10,585 nt of DNA, taken from contig DPLS01000346.1 of the NCBI GenBank assembly GCA_003541875.1, positions 22,237-32,821 on the forward strand, written 5' to 3'. The stretch is from Bacteroidota bacterium (GTDB lineage: Bacteria; Bacteroidota; Ignavibacteria; UBA10030; UBA6906). Below the pieces are notes generated by a model that was not told where the DNA came from, made no database searches, and worked only from the letters and a program-made list of their open reading frames with translations. The translations under genes were made by a program, and so were the position numbers. Below, piece after piece: positions 5,896 through 10,585 of this stretch (position 1 is its first letter; each line of letters opens with the position of its first letter).

Positions 5896-7767
5896 CTATT
5901 GAACAACCAGAACCGGGATTGTCAGCGCGTGCCGCACGTGCGAGATCGAGGCGCCAAAGAGAATGTCCTTCAGCCCCCGATGTCCATGCCCCCCCATGAT
6001 AAGAAGGTCTATCGCGCTATCCAATGAGAGTTTGACGATCTGATCCGGCACCCGGCCAAACCCAAGCATTGGATGAACAATAAGCCCCGAAGATCGTAGT
6101 TGTTCCGCAACCCGTTCAAGATGTTCCTGGTCTCGTCGTGCCTCGTCATCAAACGCCAGTTTACCGTAGAGTTGTCCGCTCACGCCTTCAACCACATGGA
6201 ACAGGAAGACTTCTGCGTTATGGAGTTTTGCCAGCGTATGCGCGTGCGAGAGGACTTTCTCATCCATCACACCGTAGTCAAGCGCCACGCCGACTTTCGT
6301 GTACTGCTGCGGTGCAAGAGCAATCGTCTCAGGCGGAATCGGAATCGCCCTGCGCTTGCGACGCCACCGCTCCGGCAAAGAAATATAGAGAATCAATATG
6401 GCACACCCCAGCACAAACGGGACGGCTATGAGCCAGAGCCAGACAGCGTATTCGCCAGCAGCCTGAGACCACTCAATCATTTTGTCCAAGATGAGATTTC
6501 CATTCAACACGATGATAATGAACGCCACGGTCCACGCGAGAATCTTCACCCAGAGCTTGTTTGCGAACAACCCCATCCTCTCTTTATTGCCCGTGAACTT
6601 GATGAGCGGAATAACAGCAAAAGGCAGCTGTAGACTGAGAATGACCTGACTGAGAATAAGCAAATCGTATGAACCTTGCTCGCCCTTCACCGCAATAACA
6701 ATCACAGCGGGAACAATCGCAATCAGACGTGTAATCAGCCTTCGTAGCACAGGCCGAAGCTTTATCTGCAGGAATCCCTCCATGACAATCTGACCCGCAA
6801 GTGTGCCGGTGAGAGTCGAGCTTTGGCCCGCGCAAATCAGCGCAACAGCAAAGAGGGTGCTCGCGATCGTCGTGCCAAGCAGCGGCGTCAGAAGCTGGTG
6901 CGCCTGCTGAATCTCTTTCACCACCACACCATTCGTGAAGAAGACCGACGCAGCCACGATGAGGATGGCTGCGTTAACAAAGAAGGCCGCATTTAGCGCT
7001 ACTGCCGTATCCACGAAGTTGTACTTGCAAGCAATTCGCTTTCCTTCATCCGATTGGTCGACTTCCCTTGTTTGCACGAGAGCCGAGTGAAGATACAGAT
7101 TGTGGGGCATGACCGTTGCACCGAGAATCCCAACGGCAACGTACAGACTTTCTGAAGTCAGGTGAGGAACAAATCCCGTAACGACATCCGTCCATACCGG
7201 CTGCGCAAGAAACACTTCAATCCCGAAGCATATGCCGATCGTGGAGACGAACATCAGGATGAACGCCTCCATCTTCCTGATGCCGAAGTTCTGAATGACA
7301 AGGAACAACATTGTGTCGAAGCCGGTAATGATAACACCGTACAGAAGCGGAACTTTGAAGAGGAGATTGAGCCCGATGGCTGTCCCGAGCACTTCAGCAA
7401 GGTCACATGCGGCGATTGCAGCTTCGCAGAGTATCCACAGGATAAACACCACCGGTTTCGGGTAGCTTTCCCGGCACGCCTGCGCAAGATCGCGCCCCGA
7501 CGCAATACCCATCCGCGCCGAAAGGGTCTGGAGCAAGACTGCCATCAGGTTCGACATCAGCAGCACCCAAATGAGTTGGTAACCGAACCGGGCTCCCCCT
7601 TCCAGGTCCGTTGCCCAGTTGCCCGGATCCATGTAGCCGACACTCACAAGATACGCTGGGCCTGCGAACGCGAACATTCTTTTCAGCAAGCCCACATTGC
7701 TCGGGATTGCTACTGAGCGATGGACTTCGGAAAGCGACGCAGGTGAATACTCTTTATTCCAATTCAC
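5896..7767 (-). CDS. mntH: Nramp divalent metal transporter fused to UspA domain
   Basis: Inner-membrane proton-coupled Mn2+/Fe2+ importer of 623 aa, longer than stand-alone MntH (about 410-440 aa). Nramp part (about 30-470): GYMDPGNWATDLEGG carries the TM1 metal-binding DPGN, and GATVMPHNLYLHS carries the TM6 A-x-x-M-P-H with the metal-selective Met; several hydrophobic helices follow. After a basic linker (ERWRRKRRA) a universal-stress domain occupies about 490-623, from KVGVALDYG to the nucleotide loop GGHGHRGLKDILFGAS. This keeps the G-2X-G-9X-G pattern but has Ala where Ser/Thr is usual. The fusion occurs in other bacteria; the domain may sense ATP and tune transport (inferred). I choose GTG at 7767, seven bases after GAGAAGGG, because conserved Nramp sequence starts just downstream; a TTG at 7848 is less likely. 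A likely promoter is at 7862-7889. Confidence 0.93.
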   Translation of the reverse strand: MNWNKEYSPASLSEVHRSVAIPSNVGLLKRMFAFAGPAYLVSVGYMDPGNWATDLEGGARFGYQLIWVLLMSNLMAVLLQTLSARMGIASGRDLAQACRESYPKPVVFILWILCEAAIAACDLAEVLGTAIGLNLLFKVPLLYGVIITGFDTMLFLVIQNFGIRKMEAFILMFVSTIGICFGIEVFLAQPVWTDVVTGFVPHLTSESLYVAVGILGATVMPHNLYLHSALVQTREVDQSDEGKRIACKYNFVDTAVALNAAFFVNAAILIVAASVFFTNGVVVKEIQQAHQLLTPLLGTTIASTLFAVALICAGQSSTLTGTLAGQIVMEGFLQIKLRPVLRRLITRLIAIVPAVIVIAVKGEQGSYDLLILSQVILSLQLPFAVIPLIKFTGNKERMGLFANKLWVKILAWTVAFIIIVLNGNLILDKMIEWSQAAGEYAVWLWLIAVPFVLGCAILILYISLPERWRRKRRAIPIPPETIALAPQQYTKVGVALDYGVMDEKVLSHAHTLAKLHNAEVFLFHVVEGVSGQLYGKLAFDDEARRDQEHLERVAEQLRSSGLIVHPMLGFGRVPDQIVKLSLDSAIDLLIMGGHGHRGLKDILFGASISHVRHALTIPVLVVQ

Positions 7768-7861
7768 GCCGATGCCCTTCTCCCTGCTGTGTGTGCGATA
7801 CAGAAATAATCCTAGCCAACGATTTGCCCCTCTAATCTTTTGCAGCAAATTTCCAGCATAT

Positions 7862-7889
7862 AATTTATCCTAATCCACGCGAATGTCAA
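7862..7889 (-). promoter_or_regulatory. Sigma70-like promoter for the Nramp-UspA gene
   Basis: Read on the minus strand, a perfect TTGACA (7889-7884) is followed by a 16-base spacer and TAAATT (7867-7862), inside an AT-rich patch that also offers AATTAT. The predicted start of transcription would be near 7855, about 90 bases before the GTG start. No convincing MntR, Fur or Mn-riboswitch (yybP-ykoY) sequence was recognised. Confidence 0.45.
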
Positions 7890-7961
7890 GTTGTGAAGAA
7901 CCTGATTGACGAACCGATCCCAAACGAAAGAACCTCATACATTGCTGCATGGGGTTCCCCA

Positions 7962-8042
7962 CTATAGGTATGGCGTAACTGCTACCTCAAGAATAGAAGC
8001 TTCTCGCTTGCAACCGGGGCAACCGTCGTACGATGGTTGCAT
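7962..8042 (-). CDS. Possible micro-ORF, 26 aa with CPGC motif
   Basis: A short frame in the otherwise gene-free stretch between the cytochrome and Nramp genes. The ATG (8042-8040) is five bases after GAGAGGG-like sequence (8054-8048), a strong ribosome-binding site. The peptide starts MQPSYDGCPGCKREAS and ends in EVAVTPYL. The CxxC pair could bind metal or be redox active. It begins 33 bases after the cytochrome stop and contains half of the 22-bp palindrome at 8019-8040, so coding and dyad constraints are hard to separate. A 26-codon frame is easily found by chance, so this stays a candidate only. Confidence 0.22.
   Translation of the reverse strand: MQPSYDGCPGCKREASILEVAVTPYL
8019..8040. 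repeat. 22-bp near-perfect palindrome
   Basis: The arms GCAACC and GGTTGC enclose a perfect TCGTACGA core, and only one position pair (G/T) breaks the symmetry. It lies 35 bases beyond the cytochrome stop and about 130 bases upstream of the Nramp promoter. No T-run follows on either strand, so it is not a standard terminator. A second GCAACC copy lies just left of it (8010-8015). It could be an operator or a processed RNA hairpin. Confidence 0.4.
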
Positions 8043-8075
8043 CTGTTCCCTCTCAGTTATGTCAACAAAGAGAAC

Positions 8076-8825
8076 CTATTTCTTACCCTGCAATCTCTCC
8101 AATTGCTTCTTGAGCCTCTCGTCTTTTGGATTGAGTTTGATTGCCTGTTGGTAGTTCTCAATTGCAGCCTCGACTTTTCCCTGGTCCTCATAGATACTCG
8201 CGAGATGCACATAGGAAAAGGCAAACGCAGGGTACATCTCGATGTTCAGGTTCAACACCTGGATTGCAGCAGATGTTTTGGTTGTATCTTCCATGATCTT
8301 GTCTGCCAGCCGGAGCAACGTTCCTTCCTTGAAATTGAACGTGAACCCTCCGTAGAATTGCTCCCTCAGAGCCCGGTATTGATTGATAGTGGAATCTATG
8401 CCGTGATGGTTGAATGTGTTTTTCAGCTTGTCCTCCAACAGGATCGGGACCGCATTTCCGCGATGACAGGTTATGCACGATACTTCCAGCGAGGTAGCAC
8501 TGTGACCGGGGAGCTCGGAGAGGTATTGAGTGTTGATGGCCTTCATCATCTTCAACATGGTGCGGGCTTTGTCCTTCTCCGGTTTGTTGTCCGAAGGGAA
8601 ATCAAACTCGCTCCAGTCCTTTCCCTCTTCACCGACGTGACAGTACAGGCACTTTACGCCGAGCGCGCTTGTAAAGCTAAACATCGTCCGCTGCAGTTCT
8701 TTAGCGGTGGTTGCTGCTGGCAAAACAGTCAGATTCTTTGGTTGGTCCGGCCACCGCCATTGCTGTGCAACAAGCGATGAAGAAAATATGGCCAGTGTTA
8801 ACGCAGCAACAAGTAGTCCTCTCAT
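8076..8825 (-). CDS. Secreted di-haem cytochrome c with TPR tail
   Basis: Periplasmic electron carrier of 249 aa. A signal peptide (MRGLLVAALTLAIFSSSLVA) is followed by a two-haem domain. The haem-binding motifs are CLYCH (59-63) and CITCH (117-121). Helices with Met residues precede each motif (M48; M90/M93/M94), the arrangement used for distal Met ligands in the photosynthetic reaction-centre cytochrome subunit family (PF02276). That family has many members in non-phototrophs, and NLTVLPAATTAKELQRTM and the segment up to GVKCLYCHV look typical of them. The C-terminal part (about 185-245) carries at least one tetratricopeptide repeat (SYVHLASIYEDQGKVEAAIENYQQ), suggesting a docking role. There is no sign of photosynthesis genes here. 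The ATG at 8825 has GGAAGGG five bases upstream. It starts 36 bases after the methyltransferase stop on the same strand. Confidence 0.87.
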   Translation of the reverse strand: MRGLLVAALTLAIFSSSLVAQQWRWPDQPKNLTVLPAATTAKELQRTMFSFTSALGVKCLYCHVGEEGKDWSEFDFPSDNKPEKDKARTMLKMMKAINTQYLSELPGHSATSLEVSCITCHRGNAVPILLEDKLKNTFNHHGIDSTINQYRALREQFYGGFTFNFKEGTLLRLADKIMEDTTKTSAAIQVLNLNIEMYPAFAFSYVHLASIYEDQGKVEAAIENYQQAIKLNPKDERLKKQLERLQGKK

Positions 8826-8861
8826 GAGACCCTTCCTATGGTATTATGGTGGTGAGGTTGA

Positions 8862-9446
8862 TTATCCACGCCTTGCTAGTATCAGGTAGCTGTACTTACC
8901 AACGTTGCCAGATCGCTCTACGTTCCAGCCATTTAACTTCAGAGTTTCTGCGACTGTCTTTGCTGAGATTCGATGGTCAATTGGCGGACCCGGCGGTTGC
9001 TGGACATTCGGTCGCCAATCGAGAATTGCCATTCGCCCACTCTTCCGGAGGATACGAGCCGCCTCTTTTAGCACGAGAGCATGGTCATCAACTTCGTGCC
9101 ATACGTTGGCCAGAAACACGAGGTCTGCACACACCGAAGGAAGTGTTGTATGCGTTGCCGTTCCATGAATCAATGAGATGTTTGTTGGTGCGTTGGGTTC
9201 CAATAATTTCTTGCCCAGCAGGTCGAGCATTCCTGTCTGGAAGTCCACTGCATGCACTTTGCCATCACTCCCAACGGCTCGTGCAATCGGCAACGTGAAA
9301 TAGCCCGTCCCGGCTCCAATATCTGCCACCGACATTCCGGATTGGATTTCGAGTGAGGTGATTACTTCATTCGGTGGCAACCACTTCGGCCGCTCCGGAT
9401 CTTCGAGCTTATATGCGTCTGCTACAGAGAATGTGCGTTCATTCAT
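8862..9446 (-). CDS. Class I SAM-dependent methyltransferase
   Basis: Cytoplasmic methyltransferase of 194 aa with a Rossmann-like fold. The S-adenosylmethionine motif I is VADIGAGTGYFTLPIA (40-55). The acidic residue at the end of strand 2 is in HAVDFQTGM (D68), the motif-IV-like strand is ADLVFLANVWHEVDD (107-121), and a post-motif segment is RILRKSGRMAILDW. The tail with PPGPPIDHRIS is typical of the UbiE-like Methyltransf_11/31 group. The substrate is not identifiable: small molecules, quinones, lipids and metalloids are all possible. The ATG at 9446 has no clear Shine-Dalgarno site. The gene precedes the cytochrome gene by 36 bases and follows the VF530 gene by 74 bases, so a shared transcript is plausible. 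Confidence 0.85.
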   Translation of the reverse strand: MNERTFSVADAYKLEDPERPKWLPPNEVITSLEIQSGMSVADIGAGTGYFTLPIARAVGSDGKVHAVDFQTGMLDLLGKKLLEPNAPTNISLIHGTATHTTLPSVCADLVFLANVWHEVDDHALVLKEAARILRKSGRMAILDWRPNVQQPPGPPIDHRISAKTVAETLKLNGWNVERSGNVGKYSYLILARRG

Positions 9447-9520
9447 GATTGTTTGATTACATACTTTCTCGAACCGTTATGTAGATCTATGTTTGCCGTG
9501 GCTACGGACGAGGATCATTG

Positions 9521-9745
9521 TCACGGCACGTCGGCACTTTTAAGATACAGTTTTTCCACTTTCTTTCTCGCCCACGGTGTCTTGCGGAGAAACTTCAGGC
9601 TTGACGAGATGCTTGGGTGATCAGTGAAGCAGCGGACTCTAATCCTACGTCCCATCTCTTCCCAGCCATACCGCTCAATCAAATGTTTCAGGATCGTCTC
9701 CAGAGTCTTCCCATGCAATGGATTATTTGGCTGCGGTTGATTCAT
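9521..9745 (-). CDS. VF530 family DNA-binding protein (DUF2132)
   Basis: Small protein of 74 aa belonging to the VF530/DUF2132 family (PF09905). The match covers its whole length: [20 protein letters not shown], then [15 protein letters not shown], then [21 protein letters not shown] ending in LYL. Members are about 70 aa with a compact helical fold reported as DNA-binding for the Vibrio fischeri protein; the biological role is unknown. Its ATG overlaps the stop of the upstream gene in the sequence ATGA (9745-9742), so translation is very likely coupled to it. A weak GGAAG lies close to the ATG. Confidence 0.88.
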   Translation of the reverse strand: MNQPQPNNPLHGKTLETILKHLIERYGWEEMGRRIRVRCFTDHPSISSSLKFLRKTPWARKKVEKLYLKSADVP

Positions 9746-10113
9746 TGCTTCCGCGTCATCTTGATTCTCTTTGGTTTGGTCTCCGCAGTTGAAGTGATGG
9801 TGTTTGCCAGGTTCAGATTAGTCTGCAGGTTATTCATGATTGCACGGACGGCTGCCAAGTGCGCTTCATCCTGGACTGTTTTAAGAGGATCCCGTTTAAT
9901 GTGCTTCCGTTTTTCTGAGACGAGAAATCTCAATTCTTCCTCGACGATGGCAAGACTCGCAATGGCTGTTTTGGCGTCCCGGATATATTGCTGCCTACCG
10001 GCTTTGCCCACCCGAAGGTACTTGTCAAAATCGAACAACTTCTGGTATGCGGTTATCTGCTGCCGATAGGTCTCAATAACGAAGGACCGATCACGGAAGT
10101 GTAACTTACTCAT
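9742..10113 (-). CDS. Hypothetical helical protein, 123 aa
   Basis: I do not recognise this protein. It is basic and mostly helical by composition, with a long stretch suited to helical hairpins ([18 protein letters not shown], then [20 protein letters not shown], then [19 protein letters not shown]) and a Lys/Arg-rich tail ([11 protein letters not shown]). It has no signal peptide, membrane segment or cysteine. The ATG at 10113 has AGG about nine bases upstream. It is tied on both sides by four-base ATGA overlaps: upstream with a 40-codon ORF and downstream with the VF530 gene. This tight packing argues that it is real and works with its neighbours. Confidence 0.62.
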   Translation of the reverse strand: MSKLHFRDRSFVIETYRQQITAYQKLFDFDKYLRVGKAGRQQYIRDAKTAIASLAIVEEELRFLVSEKRKHIKRDPLKTVQDEAHLAAVRAIMNNLQTNLNLANTITSTAETKPKRIKMTRKQ

Positions 10114-10232
10114 CTGCGGTTACCTGAGTAAAATGACTGGGGAAAGTTCTTTTCTTCTAACGCCGGATCGATCATATTCGCCTCGGCGTACGCCAGCTCC
10201 GTCAGGAGCTGAATGTTTGTCGCAACGGTCAT
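10110..10232 (-). CDS. Small hypothetical protein, 40 aa
   Basis: A short acidic frame starting MTVATNIQLLTELAYAEAN and ending in QSFYSGNRR. Its stop TGA (10112-10110) overlaps the ATG of the next gene as ATGA, the same junction as the one between the next two genes. It is in the same frame as the preceding transposase-like ORF, whose TGA stop lies 30 bases upstream of this ATG. There is only a distant GGAG upstream, and one of two REP-like hairpins lies inside it, so the stretch may instead be non-coding. Confidence 0.35.
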   Translation of the reverse strand: MTVATNIQLLTELAYAEANMIDPALEEKNFPQSFYSGNRR

Positions 10233-10265
10233 CACAACGTCATCTGTGAACTCCGCAGGAGTTCA
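10194..10265. repeat. Pair of REP-like hairpins
   Basis: Two hairpins of the same design lie 35 bases apart. The first (10194-10211) is CAGCTCC-GTCA-GGAGCTG. The second (10247-10265) is TGAACTCC-GCA-GGAGTTCA and includes the stop of the transposase-like ORF. Their cores align as ARCTCCG(T)CAGGAGYT, and the G-C to A-T difference occurs on both arms, so pairing is kept. No T-run follows, so neither is a normal terminator. They resemble REP sequences that accompany IS200-like RayT transposases. Confidence 0.4.
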
Positions 10266-10585
10266 ACCGACATGTTGATCAATCCATTCAAAAAGGTATC
10301 GCGCATCGAAAGCAACGGCAAACTCCCTCAGCATCGCTTCGTATTCGTCCTTGAACGTTCGCCGACGATGGTGCTCTTCCTGGTTCAAGATGTATCTGAC
10401 AACACGCGGCTTTGGCAGGGTGGCGGCAAACTTCTCCAACGAACCGGCAGCAACAGCGTCACGCCCGAAGAGATGGAAAATGCGGGCGAACTTCTCTTCA
10501 TTTGCGTAGTTCGTGTAATGGAACACTTCGATCTTCCGGTCGAGGGCAGTGTCCATATTGGGAGTGTAGCGACAATCAAGAACGT
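10263..10585 (-). CDS. Protein with IS200/REP-type transposase-like C-terminus (partial)
   Basis: The frame is open to the right edge; the first ATG is at 10556, with no ribosome-binding site, so the start probably lies outside. The last 45 or so residues (VVRYILNQEEHHRRRTFKDE, then YEAMLREF, DARYLFEWI) resemble the C-terminal end of Y1 transposases of the IS200/IS605 and REP-associated type, where the Tyr of RYI-NQ-EHH is the catalytic nucleophile. The preceding 60 residues (VFHYTNYANEEKFARIFHLF, AAGSLEKFAATLPKPR) lack the WQxGYGAFS stretch expected there. The HUH histidine motif is not visible and would lie off the window. It may be a divergent, chimeric or decayed copy. No frameshifted match was found in the other minus-strand frame examined. 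Confidence 0.45.
   Translation of the reverse strand, partial: VLDCRYTPNMDTALDRKIEVFHYTNYANEEKFARIFHLFGRDAVAAGSLEKFAATLPKPRVVRYILNQEEHHRRRTFKDEYEAMLREFAVAFDARYLFEWIDQHVG

Noticed and set aside
5886..5906. TTG start of the outer-membrane protein, seven codons upstream
   Set aside because: It would overlap the Nramp stop and place Arg/Asn residues before a signal peptide that begins properly at the ATG at 5885.
7768..7848. TTG start of the Nramp gene, 27 codons upstream of GTG
   Set aside because: GTG at 7767 has a good GAGAAGGG site and family similarity begins only after it; the upstream residues look unrelated.
7815..7859. 15-codon frame starting ATG with a Cys-Cys pair in the Nramp leader
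   Set aside because: No ribosome-binding site, and the ATG is at or before the predicted transcription start.
7950..7961. TGGGGTTCCCCA hairpin upstream of the Nramp gene as a terminator
   Set aside because: Loop of two to four bases and no T-run on either strand.
8037..8780. Long 247-codon plus-strand open frame
   Set aside because: It is antisense to the cytochrome gene, whose signal peptide, two CxxCH motifs and TPR make the minus strand the coding one.
10110..10265. TGA read-through or selenocysteine joining the transposase-like ORF to the in-frame 40-codon ORF
   Set aside because: The same frame across 30 bases has a one-in-three chance, and no other sign of recoding beyond the hairpin at the stop was seen.

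Overview
This window looks like a chromosomal segment from a mid-GC Gram-negative bacterium. An outer-membrane beta-barrel protein, a periplasmic or envelope amidase and a secreted c-type cytochrome with an envelope signal all point to a diderm. The gene set (an Nramp transporter fused to a universal stress domain, a two-haem cytochrome of the reaction-centre cytochrome family with a TPR tail, a lysine-6-dehydrogenase-like enzyme, Ogg2) and the patchy use of Shine-Dalgarno sites fit the Bacteroidota/Ignavibacteriota/Chlorobiota side of the tree best. That placement is an inference of modest confidence. No rRNA, tRNA, CRISPR array or prophage was seen.

Left half, plus strand (1-5016): one densely packed run. 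It starts inside a MutY-like glycosylase that enters from the left edge and overlaps an Ogg2-type 8-oxoguanine glycosylase/lyase, so both base-removing arms of oxidised-guanine repair sit together. A saccharopine/lysine-6-dehydrogenase-like oxidoreductase follows, then an unlisted 48-codon gene with an excellent ribosome-binding site, a short AT-rich spacer of tandem heptamers, a YajQ-family protein, and a zinc N-acetylmuramoyl-L-alanine amidase whose ATG directly abuts the yajQ stop codon.

Middle, minus strand (5034-7889): an Nramp Mn/Fe transporter carrying a C-terminal UspA domain is read from its own sigma70-like promoter, and a beta-barrel outer-membrane protein gene follows 10 bases after its stop. 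The 308-base stretch before the Nramp gene (7768-8075) holds that promoter, a near-perfect 22-bp palindrome and a possible 26-residue ORF.

Right part, minus strand (8076-10585): in transcription order, the tail of a protein with an IS200/REP-type transposase-like C-terminus, two look-alike hairpins, a 40-codon ORF, an unknown helical protein, a VF530/DUF2132 protein, a class I methyltransferase, and a secreted two-haem cytochrome c. The 40-codon ORF, the helical protein and the VF530 gene are chained by two successive ATGA overlaps, which suggests translational coupling.

Most of the window is housekeeping or ordinary accessory content. The least explained parts are the coupled three-gene VF530 cassette next to REP-like hairpins and a transposase-like tail, the two small ORFs with good ribosome-binding sites, and the MutY-like enzyme that lacks the usual 8-oxoG-reading domain yet is paired with Ogg2.
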